The notes beneath the pieces are model-generated. The model had not been told where the DNA came from and searched no databases. It worked only from the letters and a program-made list of their open reading frames with translations. Position numbers and translations under genes: made by a program. Source: Yersinia hibernica (GTDB lineage: Bacteria > Pseudomonadota > Gammaproteobacteria > Enterobacterales > Enterobacteriaceae). Taken from it: DNA of 64,000 nt. Where the stretch lies: contig NZ_CP032487.1 of assembly GCF_004124235.1 (NCBI RefSeq), forward strand, positions 248,001-312,000. Reading direction: 5' to 3'. This document shows positions 19,092 to 27,260 of this stretch, in pieces (positions within the stretch are counted from its first letter, which is position 1; each line of letters opens with the position of its first letter).

Positions 19092-19743
19092 TATTAGCCC
19101 GCCCGCTGAGTTGTTTGACGGATAAAGTTACGGGAGCACCTCGGTACAAATTCAGACTATCTGCCAGCGCGGTATTATCCGGTGATTTTAGTTGTGCAAA
19201 TTTGCTGTGAACATTACCTGTGGAACTGAGTATTAGCCCATCAGCTGTGCATTGATGTTGCCAATGATGGGTCTGCTCAGCTGCGGGCGGAACATGGTGG
19301 ATAAGAACACCATAGCCAATACTGATGGTCATTGGCGCGTGGATTTTACTTTTATCCCCATTACCCACCGCTTTAATATTAACGACCGGATCGATATACA
19401 AGCGATATAATGTCTCTTGTTCAGGAGACTTTAAGGGAAGTAACTTGATATCCCGTTTTTGTTTCGGCCCTAAAGTAATGCGGCTGGGATTGAAAATTAT
19501 CTCAGGCTGAGAAATATCGCTAATCGGTGTTTTCTTCTCCGGATTCATTCCCGGGTTTTCTACCCGTTGTAACGCGATATTTAAATAAAGAGGTTTATCG
19601 CCGCTATTATAAACCTGTATTGTCCGATGTTGGCTCATGGCTTCTACAGTGGTGCGAGTCGGAATCGCCATTAACTGCCCGTAAGCTGTGGTGACAGGGG
19701 CCAGTAATAAAGCAATAATGGGGAGTGAATTTTTATATTTCAT
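19063..19743 (-). CDS. First periplasmic fimbrial chaperone (CfaA-like)
   Basis: 226-residue periplasmic chaperone with signal peptide ending in AYG. The N-terminal immunoglobulin-like domain shows IQVYNSGDKPLYLNIALQRV and PSRITLGPKQKRDIKLLPLK. The C-terminal domain ends with a Cys pair (HQC ... INCR). Such proteins cap pilin subunits by donating a strand and deliver them to the usher. It is encoded 17 bases downstream of the usher gene and overlaps the second chaperone gene. Confidence 0.82.
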   Translation of the reverse strand: MKYKNSLPIIALLLAPVTTAYGQLMAIPTRTTVEAMSQHRTIQVYNSGDKPLYLNIALQRVENPGMNPEKKTPISDISQPEIIFNPSRITLGPKQKRDIKLLPLKSPEQETLYRLYIDPVVNIKAVGNGDKSKIHAPMTISIGYGVLIHHVPPAAEQTHHWQHQCTADGLILSSTGNVHSKFAQLKSPDNTALADSLNLYRGAPVTLSVKQLSGRANNETFTINCR

Positions 19744-19760
19744 GATTGTTTCCGTCTGTA

Positions 19761-22064
19761 TTAATTGGTATCACAAAGGTAAATATGGTTACTCTGCTGG
19801 CGCATATCGCAGTGATAACGAAGCGGACCATTTTGGACCGTAATATTTTTCAGCATGACATCAGAATTAATGGCAAATAGCCCATTAGGGTGGACGGTAT
19901 CGCCAGTTTCTTTCACTACGCCACTAATAGGTTTGCCCTGCGAGTCTTTAAGAAAACCGCTATAAAGCATATCTAGCGTGATATCCGCTTTGCTCATAAA
20001 GACTTGCCCAGGGTGAGCGCGGATAATATTAACCGGTAGCTGAATATTCATATCCAGATCACTGCGGTTATTATGTGTTCGGACAAAGAAACGGTCTTGA
20101 TAGCGTGGAACCGGTATGACGTAGGTACCCCCACCGGTGACCGGATTTCCTTCGGCGTGGAAGCTATAAGGTGTGTCTAGCAACTCTGGTGTTTTTATCA
20201 GCAATGCCGAACCGCTATAGCTACTGCGCCCTAATGCCAGCCCTTGGGGGCTGATGGCTAACATGCCGTTATAACTGAAACCCCCGTTGGTTATCTTGTT
20301 ATCAACACCCATGCGCGCAGAAATATCACCACGGCTAGCGCTGCGTTGTACAAAAGTCCCGATGCTATTGGTTTTTCCGCTGGTGCTGCCATTGATACCC
20401 AAAGTGCTGCTGCCGTGGTTATCAATAAACTCTTTTTGATAGCTGGCACTGGTGCTTAATTGGCGCTGTGTATAGGCGCTGTTGAGGCTGGCGCTACTGC
20501 GGCGGAAAGATAGCGTGGTATTCATAAATACCCCGTAGTTATTTTGGCTGTGCCATTGCCCGCCTTTCAGTACGCCAAGGGAAAGGTTCAAGCCGAATTG
20601 TGGTCGTCGCCAATCCCAACTGCTTTGAATTCGATGTTGTTGATTATTTTGGTATTGATTGAATTGATAACTGAGTTGAGTTGGCCCTAATCGACGGCTA
20701 TAAGATGCTGATGTACTGCCAGCATTGGCGGCATATAGAGAGACATTGGGGGTTTGATAACGCGCCAGCGCGAAATAGCCCACTGTAGAATTTCCGCCAT
20801 TTAAGCGTAGGTAACCGCCACTGCGTTTTTCCCCGGACAGCACACCTAAAGCTGGGGTGATATTAAGACTGGAGAAATTCACAGGGTGCGATATATTTCC
20901 CTCAGCAGCCCAATTGCGAGAGTCATCAGTTAATAAAGTGAAATTGGTTTGGGCGCTTTTTATCCTCATACTGCGGCCAAATTGGGCCAGATGATGAGAC
21001 CCGCTTTGGTTGCGCGTTGCTCCTTTTCCCATCGTCATAAACCACCCATTATTGATCTGAGTATCAATATTGCTGACGATTTGGCTTTCTTGGCTGACGA
21101 CTCGCCCAGTGTTATCCACTAAGCGAATATCAACACTATAATAGCCGCCGGGAAGTTGGTTATAATCAATTTCATTGCGGCCAAGTTGTGCAGGAATTCG
21201 GCGAATAAGCTGATTATCACGATAAATTTCATAGTCACCATCGACAGTGGCATATAATACAAGACTACCCGCTGAAGGTTTATCAAGGGCCAAATAGCTC
21301 TGGCTACCTAAGGTGATAAACTGATCTAATGCAGGGTTTATCAGGGTATGAATACTGCCAGCATTATTATCCAGATTATCTTGCTTACCCGCGCGTAAAT
21401 AGAGTGCCTGAAAGTTCTTTTGTAAATACCAACTGCCTATGCCGGCTTGGCTGCTGCGTTGATATTGTGCTTGATTGGCAAACAGATAATTATTTTTTGA
21501 GCGGGTGGTATTATAAAACCATTGTAAAAAACCATAAGATTGCAGGGGCAGCCCCACGTAGCCTTGCCCACGCGCCGACATAGCACTGTAATTTCTGGCG
21601 GTCATACGGAGGTCAAAAGATTGGTTATGTACTAGCCCCCAAGTGGTGGCGGGCATTAGGTAGCGGTTATTATTATTTGTGATAGTCACAACATGGTTGA
21701 CTTTATCTAAAATAATGTGATGACCAGATAAGATATAGTCACAACCATTTTTGCATTGCAAATAAGGTATTTCTGGCAAAATACTTTTTAGTAATGAAAT
21801 TGATTTTTCATTAATATGGTTATCACGATATTGTGTCGAGTCGAAGCTTAATTGCTGCTTTTCTTCGGAGAAAAACAGTGGTCTGGGCAATGTTTGACCG
21901 TCTAGTATAGCAAGAAATTGCACCGTTTTATGTTCTTCAGTAGCTGAAAACCCTGCTGGGACCAGATGCTCAATAGTGATACTTTCTTCCGCAAAAATTG
22001 AACCGGATGTGGAAAGAAACAAAGTTAATATAATTATATTATTGACTGTTTTGACCTTTGTCAT
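19761..22064 (-). CDS. Outer-membrane fimbrial usher (CfaC/CooC/TcfC-like)
   Basis: Outer-membrane assembly platform of 767 residues with a signal peptide (MTKVKTVNNIIILTLFLSTS... IFA). The start is set at the ATG at 22064; an ATG 15 bases earlier has no ribosome site. Residues from about 180 on show barrel-like alternation with many Ser, Tyr and Gln strands. The plug-region text SAGSLVLYATVDGDYEIYRD and LPGGYYSVDIRLVDNTG is typical of ushers. The C-terminal domain includes GVVKETGDTVHPNGLF and Cys residues near the end. It is about 100 residues shorter than CfaC/CooC (about 870), as I recall them. Confidence 0.82.
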   Translation of the reverse strand: MTKVKTVNNIIILTLFLSTSGSIFAEESITIEHLVPAGFSATEEHKTVQFLAILDGQTLPRPLFFSEEKQQLSFDSTQYRDNHINEKSISLLKSILPEIPYLQCKNGCDYILSGHHIILDKVNHVVTITNNNNRYLMPATTWGLVHNQSFDLRMTARNYSAMSARGQGYVGLPLQSYGFLQWFYNTTRSKNNYLFANQAQYQRSSQAGIGSWYLQKNFQALYLRAGKQDNLDNNAGSIHTLINPALDQFITLGSQSYLALDKPSAGSLVLYATVDGDYEIYRDNQLIRRIPAQLGRNEIDYNQLPGGYYSVDIRLVDNTGRVVSQESQIVSNIDTQINNGWFMTMGKGATRNQSGSHHLAQFGRSMRIKSAQTNFTLLTDDSRNWAAEGNISHPVNFSSLNITPALGVLSGEKRSGGYLRLNGGNSTVGYFALARYQTPNVSLYAANAGSTSASYSRRLGPTQLSYQFNQYQNNQQHRIQSSWDWRRPQFGLNLSLGVLKGGQWHSQNNYGVFMNTTLSFRRSSASLNSAYTQRQLSTSASYQKEFIDNHGSSTLGINGSTSGKTNSIGTFVQRSASRGDISARMGVDNKITNGGFSYNGMLAISPQGLALGRSSYSGSALLIKTPELLDTPYSFHAEGNPVTGGGTYVIPVPRYQDRFFVRTHNNRSDLDMNIQLPVNIIRAHPGQVFMSKADITLDMLYSGFLKDSQGKPISGVVKETGDTVHPNGLFAINSDVMLKNITVQNGPLRYHCDMRQQSNHIYLCDTN

Positions 22065-22253
22065 TGGATTCCATTCCATTATTAGTTATGGATTTCAGAA
22101 ATTGGTTATCTCTGATAAGTATATATTCCATTCCTGGTGTTTATGACTAAATGATTTTTTATGTATTAACTTAGAAGAAGTTACAGCCAATAGCCTAAGT
22201 TCTGAGCTGTATAATAAATAAAATATATTTTTATACTTACTGGTATATTAAAA

Positions 22254-22757
22254 TTATACGGTATTTTCCAAAATAAGGTGCAGACGCCCTCCGTACATCT
22301 CGCCTCCTCTAACATCCAAAGGCTCGGTTGCTTCTACCACTAAATCGACAGGCTGCTTTATTTCGTCTGCAGTAAATTTAATATTATTAAGACTTAATGC
22401 TTTCCCTCCGATGGTTACATTATGATCAGTAAATTTCTTTATATCTGGGTCTGGGTCTGGATCCAGATCAAAAGCATATCTGTTTTCTTGTAGTTCTAGC
22501 GGTGAGCCAAGTTTGACATTGACGCCAGTACCATTATTAATGGTTATCTGAATATTCTCACTATGCGAGTGAATGTTTTTATTTTCAACTTTTACTAACT
22601 TAATATCATTCAGTGCTTTTCCGTTAGATTTTTTTATTGTTAATGCGGAGGGAATCTCTGCGGAAACATAAATATACTTATCTACTGGTACTGAATGCGC
22701 GGCCATGCTACTGGATAATATGGTGGTCGTTATCACGGGAAAAAGTATTTTATTCAT
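22254..22757 (-). CDS. CS1/CFA-I-type pilin paralogue 4
   Basis: 167-residue exported pilin. The start is set at ATG 22757, 8 bases after AGGAGA; an upstream in-frame non-ATG start overlaps the preceding gene. A signal peptide is followed by VDKYIYVSAEI, a donor-strand pattern, and KSNGKALNDIKL, the counterpart of ADGTPIDKIKL in paralogue 1. It contains a short acidic run DLDPDPDPD encoded by a hexamer repeat. The family ending is degenerate (MYGGRLHLILENTV in place of YSGxxxLVIEE). Together these suggest a minor or specialised subunit. Confidence 0.72.
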   Translation of the reverse strand: MNKILFPVITTTILSSSMAAHSVPVDKYIYVSAEIPSALTIKKSNGKALNDIKLVKVENKNIHSHSENIQITINNGTGVNVKLGSPLELQENRYAFDLDPDPDPDIKKFTDHNVTIGGKALSLNNIKFTADEIKQPVDLVVEATEPLDVRGGEMYGGRLHLILENTV

Positions 22758-22779
22758 TATTAATATCTCCTGTTTATTA

Positions 22780-23265
22780 TCAAAGTTCTTCTTCAATCAC
22801 AAGTTTAGCTGTGCCAGAGTATATATCTCCTGCTAAAGTTCTTTTTGGGGGAGCAGCATTTATTTTTAACTCAACATATGTTTCGCCACGAGATAAATCA
22901 ATCGGTGTGTAATCAACCGTATTATAAGGGATCTCTATTAATAATTTATCATCTATTAAAATTTCATGGTCGATAAATTTAGCGCCGTTTTTATTTTTTA
23001 AAATGAATTTGTCTGATAGATAAATATTAACACTATTGGCCCCTAATGCTGTTATTTTAATGCATTCAGTATGAGTGTATACATCTGACTTTAAATCATA
23101 TTTTAATTTGGCATTATCAAATGGAGTACCATTGCATTTAGTCAGGTAGAGTGAATCCAAAATTTCGGCATTAACTTTAATTTCTTTTTTCAAGGGTTGT
23201 GCATAAGCATTAATACGACAAAACAATATAGCGATAGCAATAACTAAAAATATTTTTTTCCCCAT
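22780..23265 (-). CDS. CS1/CFA-I-type pilin paralogue 3
   Basis: 161-residue exported pilin. The ATG at 23265 follows AGGTGAG, whereas the GTG 9 bases earlier is part of that site. A signal peptide ending AYA is followed by LKKEIKVNAEI (donor strand), KCNGTPFDNAKLKY and the ending IYSGTAKLVIEEE. Unlike its neighbours it has two Cys in the mature region (residues 44 and 68) that replace the Ala of ADG and the Asn of TEN. A short hydrophobic segment and AT-rich codons resemble paralogues 1 and 2. Confidence 0.75.
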   Translation of the reverse strand: MGKKIFLVIAIAILFCRINAYAQPLKKEIKVNAEILDSLYLTKCNGTPFDNAKLKYDLKSDVYTHTECIKITALGANSVNIYLSDKFILKNKNGAKFIDHEILIDDKLLIEIPYNTVDYTPIDLSRGETYVELKINAAPPKRTLAGDIYSGTAKLVIEEEL

Positions 23266-23322
23266 GATTCTCACCTTTTTTAGAACACAATTTCTCAGTG
23301 TATATATTATTGAATTTATTCT

Positions 23323-23823
23323 TTAAATTACTTCTTCAACAACAAGATTAGCTATTCCTGAATATATGTCACCGACGACAGCATCTCTTGGTTTAAATGC
23401 AGTTATTGCTAATTCAAGGGTGGCCTCACCATTGTTCAATGTATGGTCATCGCTACCACGTGCAGATAAAGATAGAGGTCCATGATCTAAAGTAATTCTA
23501 GGGTATATGAACTCAATACCATCCTTATTAATCAAGGAGAATTTTTTTGAGAGATAAACTCTAACTTTTTTAGCACCAATAGCTTTTATTGTAATATTCT
23601 CAGCATGCGCATATTTTTTGTTTATATTTTTGTATCCCATTCCACCATGTTCGGGCGTGAGATTAATCTCATTAAGTGGCGCGCCATCAGCTTTAGTCAG
23701 AGTAATACGCGTTTCGGCCTCTACTTCAATCTGAATATCTTTACTTTGTGATGATGCTGCATGAACATTAGTGCTGCTAATCAGTGTTGCCAGAACTAAA
23801 GTTGAAAATAGTACTTTCTTCAT
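23323..23823 (-). CDS. CS1/CFA-I-type pilin paralogue 2
   Basis: 166-residue exported pilin. The start is the ATG at 23823, 5 bases after AGGGAG. A signal peptide (MKKVLFSTLVLATLISS... HA) precedes SKDIQIEVEAET, KADGAPLNEINL, AENITIKAIGAKKVRVYLS and the ending DIYSGIANLVVEE. All of these align with paralogue 1 and with CfaB-type major pilins. There are no Cys, as usual for this family. Gap to paralogue 1 is 109 bases and contains a strong hairpin. Confidence 0.8.
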   Translation of the reverse strand: MKKVLFSTLVLATLISSTNVHAASSQSKDIQIEVEAETRITLTKADGAPLNEINLTPEHGGMGYKNINKKYAHAENITIKAIGAKKVRVYLSKKFSLINKDGIEFIYPRITLDHGPLSLSARGSDDHTLNNGEATLELAITAFKPRDAVVGDIYSGIANLVVEEVI

Positions 23824-23880
23824 TTTCACTCCCTTTATTAAAGGATGGTATTAATGATATTTTAATTTTCATTAAGTTGC

Positions 23881-23919
23881 ATTGGCGCAAACATAAATGT
23901 TTTGCGCCAATGTTTTTTT
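23881..23919. repeat. Hairpin between the first and second pilin genes
   Basis: Perfect 11-bp inverted repeat ATTGGCGCAAA (23881-23891) / TTTGCGCCAAT (23901-23911) with a 9-base loop. A run of seven T follows on the plus strand, so the textbook terminator orientation is opposite to the operon. In the pilin mRNA the hairpin lies about 20 bases after the first pilin stop and is preceded, not followed, by the A/U tract. It could protect the 3' end of a processed first-pilin mRNA. Confidence 0.8.
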
Positions 23920-23932
23920 GTTAAAAGGGCAA

Positions 23933-24418
23933 TTAATTTTCTTCTTCAATCACCAGTTTGACAATGCCAGAGTATATGCCAGCAGGGGCGCTATCAGGCT
24001 GTTTAGCACTTATGACTAAGTCAAGATCAGTATCATTACTAGCAGTATCTAAATCGAAAGATACAGCCTTCAAACTTGGCTTCATATCTTTACCTCCTAA
24101 TGTTACTTTATGGTCGGTAAATTCGTGGTTACCATCTTTGTCCTTCAATTCGAAAGTGTCAGGCATGGAAATGTTAACTTTATTCGCAGTTGCTGACTTT
24201 ATTTTAATATTTTCAGTGTGAGTATAAGTGCCGTCGTTGTTTTGAACGTCATAGTTAAGCTTGATTTTATCGATTGGGGTACCATCGGCTTTGTTCATAC
24301 TGACGACGGAATGAACTTCCGCTTCAACCTGAATATTTTTTTCTAGCGCTTGTGCATAAACTGCTGCGCTACTAACTAATGCGGCCATAGTTACAATTGA
24401 TAATAGAGTCTTTTTCAT
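23933..24418 (-). CDS. CS1/CFA-I-type major pilin candidate (paralogue 1)
   Basis: First gene of the fimbrial operon, 161 residues. A signal peptide (MKKTLLSIVTMAALVSSAAV, cleaved at AQA) is followed by the mature start LEKNIQVEAEV. This is nearly the CfaB mature start (VEKNITVTASV), the strand donated to the next subunit in class 5 pili. Then come KADGTPIDKIKLNY, HTENIKIKSA, VISAKQPDSAPAGIYSGIVKLVIEEE; the last part is the family's closing motif. No Cys. First position, best family match and a following hairpin suggest it is the main shaft subunit. Confidence 0.85.
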   Translation of the reverse strand: MKKTLLSIVTMAALVSSAAVYAQALEKNIQVEAEVHSVVSMNKADGTPIDKIKLNYDVQNNDGTYTHTENIKIKSATANKVNISMPDTFELKDKDGNHEFTDHKVTLGGKDMKPSLKAVSFDLDTASNDTDLDLVISAKQPDSAPAGIYSGIVKLVIEEEN

Positions 24419-24910
24419 TATGGATACCTAATAGTCCTTTATGTAAAACCCATTCGACATGAATTGGGTTATTATTTTGGTATTTTTTATGGGTATATAA
24501 CGACAATAATGAGGGTGTTAATATAGTCGTATTAATACCGTGCCCCACAAGGCGAGAGAACAGTAACATGTCTGACAGAAGAGGTTCAATAATGGTATGG
24601 CTAAATTAAGGAAAGAAAATTAACTTAAGTTAAATGAGTTAATAACTTTCTAATTATGTTTAAATTTTTATTTCTTTTGTTTGATTATATTTTTTAAATT
24701 ATCAATGGATTTCTCTAAAGCAGTCACTTAATTCGTCGCTTAAGATAATCACGTATCCTTTTTGATTTTCTTGTCATTTTTCTGCCATCTAAAAGCGATA
24801 TTTCTGTCATGAAACAGTGTCATGTTTGCTTCCGAACAAAAACTGATTTATTTCGCTCATCCGCCGCAGTTCATTGAGGTGAGCCATACAGATTTATTCA
24901 GGGGCAAGAT
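24419..24910. other. Divergent control region between fimbrial operon and ugpB
   Basis: A 492-base AT-rich gene-free region. On the fimbrial side there is a leader stem (AACCCATTC 24447-24455 / GAATTGGGTT 24461-24470, one bulged base), 28 bases before the first pilin ATG. A dyad GGTGTTAATA / TATTAATACC (24514-24539, 9 of 10 matches, 6-base gap) lies farther up and looks like an operator. The middle (about 24600-24720) is very AT-rich. The ugp side carries Pho-box repeats. No ORF with a convincing ribosome site was seen, and no regulator gene accompanies the fimbrial operon. Confidence 0.65.
24771..24823 (+). promoter_or_regulatory. Pho-box array upstream of ugpB
   Basis: Copies of the PhoB half-site CTGTCAT: TTGTCAT at 24771, CTGCCAT at 24782 and CTGTCAT at 24804, in 11-bp phase (11 and 22 bases apart), plus an out-of-phase GTGTCAT at 24817. 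The ugp operon of E. coli belongs to the Pho regulon, so phosphate starvation is expected to induce ugpBAECQ here. The -10 element was not assigned. Confidence 0.78.
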
Positions 24911-26230
24911 ATGTTTAACAACATTATTGGTAAAACATCAATTTGTGTCGCGCTGACCTTGGCATTGAGTGCCAATGCGCTGGCGGTAACTGAAATTCCT
25001 TTCTGGCACTCGATGGAGGGTGAGTTAGGTGTGGAAGTGAATTCGTTAGCCGATCGTTTTAACCAGTCGCATGCTGATTATAAAATTGTACCGGTCTATA
25101 AAGGTAACTACGAACAGAGTTTGGCGGCGGGTATTGCGGCTTTTCGTTCAGGGAAAGCACCGGCGATTTTGCAAGTTTATGAAGTGGGTACCGCAACCAT
25201 GATGGCCAGTAAAGCTATCAAGCCGGTATTCCAGGTCTTTAAAGACGCTAATATCAATTTCGATGAATCCGTCTTTGTGCCAACGGTTGCCGGCTATTAC
25301 ACCGATGCTAAAACTGGCCATTTATTATCCCAGCCATTTAACAGCTCCACCCCGGTGCTGTATTACAACAAAGATGCATTTAAGAAAGCGGGTTTGAATC
25401 CAGATAAACCGCCTAAAACTTGGCAAGAGCTGGCTGAAGATACCGCTAAATTACGTGCCGCGGGTTCAAGTTGTGGTTACGCCAGCGGCTGGCAGGGCTG
25501 GATTCAAATTGAAAACTTCAGCGCCTGGCATGGCCAACCAATCGCCAGCCGGAATAATGGTTTTGATGGCACTGATGCGGTATTAGTGTTCAACCAGCCG
25601 GTGCAGGTTAAACATATTCAATTGCTGTCGGACATGAACAAGAAAGGCGATTTCACTTATTTTGGCCGCAAGGATGAATCAACCGCCAAGTTTTATAATG
25701 GTGATTGTGCGATTACCACCGCTTCCTCCGGTTCACTGGCGGATATTCGCCACTACGCCAAGTTTAATTACGGTGTTGGGATGATGCCATATGACGCCGA
25801 TGCCAAGAATGCTCCGCAAAACGCCATTATTGGTGGTGCCAGTTTGTGGGTGATGGACGGTAAAGATAAAGACACTTATAAGGGCGTGGCTGAATTCTTG
25901 CAATTCTTGGCCAAACCAGAAATTGCCGCCGAATGGCACCAAAAAACGGGTTATCTGCCAATCACCACCGCCGCTTATGAGCTGACTAAGCAGCAGGGCT
26001 TCTATGATAAAAATCCAGGTGCTGATGTTGCGACTCGCCAAATGCTGAACAAGCCGCCTTTGCCGTACACCAAAGGTTTGCGTCTGGGCAATATGCCACA
26101 GATTCGTACCGTGGTAGACGAAGAGTTGGAAGGTGTCTGGACTGGCAAGAAGACGCCTCAGGCAGCACTGGATACCGCGGTAACGCGGGGTGATGTGCTG
26201 CTGCGTCGCTTTGAGCAAGCAAACAAATAA
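24911..26230 (+). CDS. ugpB: Glycerol-3-phosphate binding protein UgpB
   Basis: Periplasmic binding protein for sn-glycerol-3-phosphate and glycerophosphodiesters, 439 residues (E. coli 438). The signal peptide is cleaved after ALA ([20 protein letters not shown]...), followed by [15 protein letters not shown], the recognisable UgpB mature start. GGxSLWVMDG and [10 protein letters not shown] segments of the extracellular-solute-binding family 1 fold are present. First gene of ugpBAECQ, behind Pho boxes; 142 bases separate it from ugpA. Confidence 0.96.
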   Translation: MFNNIIGKTSICVALTLALSANALAVTEIPFWHSMEGELGVEVNSLADRFNQSHADYKIVPVYKGNYEQSLAAGIAAFRSGKAPAILQVYEVGTATMMASKAIKPVFQVFKDANINFDESVFVPTVAGYYTDAKTGHLLSQPFNSSTPVLYYNKDAFKKAGLNPDKPPKTWQELAEDTAKLRAAGSSCGYASGWQGWIQIENFSAWHGQPIASRNNGFDGTDAVLVFNQPVQVKHIQLLSDMNKKGDFTYFGRKDESTAKFYNGDCAITTASSGSLADIRHYAKFNYGVGMMPYDADAKNAPQNAIIGGASLWVMDGKDKDTYKGVAEFLQFLAKPEIAAEWHQKTGYLPITTAAYELTKQQGFYDKNPGADVATRQMLNKPPLPYTKGLRLGNMPQIRTVVDEELEGVWTGKKTPQAALDTAVTRGDVLLRRFEQANK

Positions 26231-26249
26231 TATTCTTTGGCTATTTTAT

Positions 26250-26289
26250 TCGGCCGTGTGGGGCGGTGCGCTGCCTCGCAAACGGCCGA
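26250..26289. repeat. Inverted repeat between ugpB and ugpA
   Basis: TCGGCCGT (26250-26257) / ACGGCCGA (26282-26289) enclose a GC-rich 24-base loop, without a following T-run. It may be an mRNA-stabilising structure that raises the binding protein over the permease. Confidence 0.55.
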
Positions 26290-26372
26290 TGTCAGTAACG
26301 CCAAATTAGATATGACGTTTTGGTTAACACTGCGGTGGTAATCAATACCCTGTTCGATAAACGGTTAATTTT

Positions 26373-27260
26373 ATGTCATCTTCCCGTCCCGGTTTTTCCT
26401 GTCATTGGCTACCTTACCTGTTGGTGTTACCGCAACTGGCCATCACCGCCGTTTTCTTCTTGTGGCCCGCGGGTGAAGCGCTGTGGTATTCGGTGCAAAT
26501 GTTGGATCCATTTGGCCTATCTAGCGAGTTTGTCGGGCTGAGTAATTTTATTGCGCTGTTTCATGATGAATATTATTTGGCCTCGTTTTACACCACGTTG
26601 ATTTTCAGTTCGTTGGTGGCGGGTATTGGTCTGACTGTTTCACTGTTCCTCGCCGCGATGGTGGATTACGTCCTGCGCGGCAGCCGTATCTATCAAACTT
26701 TAATGATTTTGCCTTATGCCGTTGCCCCCGCAGTGGCAGCGGTGCTGTGGATATTTTTGTTCAATCCCGGGCTGGGGTTGATAACTCACGTCCTTGCCAC
26801 TCTGGGTTACAACTGGAATCACGCGCAAAACAGTGGGCAGGCGATGTTTCTGGTGGTGCTGGCCTCCGTGTGGAAACAAATCAGTTATAACTTCTTGTTT
26901 TTCCTTGCTGCATTGCAGTCGATTCCGCGCTCATTGGTTGAGGCCGCGGCTATTGATGGTGCCGGTCCGGTTCGCCGTTTCTTCAATTTGGTCTTGCCGC
27001 TGATTTCACCGGTCAGTTTCTTCCTGCTGGTGGTGAATCTGGTGTATGCCTTCTTTGATACTTTCCCGGTGATTGATGCGGCGACTGGCGGCGGCCCGAT
27101 GCAGGCCACCACCACCCTAATTTATAAAATTTATCGTGAAGGTTTTGCTGGCTTGGATTTATCCAGTTCAGCGGCGCAGTCGGTGGTTCTGATGTTGCTG
27201 GTGATTGGCTTGACGATTATCCAGTTCCGCTTTGTTGAGCGTAAGGTGCGTTACCAATGA
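26373..27260 (+). CDS. ugpA: Glycerol-3-phosphate ABC permease UgpA
   Basis: Inner-membrane permease subunit of 295 residues, same length as E. coli UgpA. Six membrane spans; the EAA coupling loop reads [20 protein letters not shown]. The start [20 protein letters not shown] aligns with E. coli MSSSRPVF, which sets the ATG at 26373; the ribosome site is weak. It overlaps ugpE by 4 bases (ATGA). Confidence 0.96.
   Translation: MSSSRPGFSCHWLPYLLVLPQLAITAVFFLWPAGEALWYSVQMLDPFGLSSEFVGLSNFIALFHDEYYLASFYTTLIFSSLVAGIGLTVSLFLAAMVDYVLRGSRIYQTLMILPYAVAPAVAAVLWIFLFNPGLGLITHVLATLGYNWNHAQNSGQAMFLVVLASVWKQISYNFLFFLAALQSIPRSLVEAAAIDGAGPVRRFFNLVLPLISPVSFFLLVVNLVYAFFDTFPVIDAATGGGPMQATTTLIYKIYREGFAGLDLSSSAAQSVVLMLLVIGLTIIQFRFVERKVRYQ

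Noticed and set aside
22441..22470. Phase-variable repeat in pilin 4
   Set aside because: The unit is six bases, so slippage cannot switch the frame on or off; kept only as a length-variation point.
16778..24418. Fimbrial locus as part of a mobile element
   Set aside because: No integrase, transposase, flanking tRNA or direct repeats are visible at either end.
25733..26218. Antisense frame of 161 codons inside ugpB
   Set aside because: ugpB is conserved and complete; the frame has no start signal.
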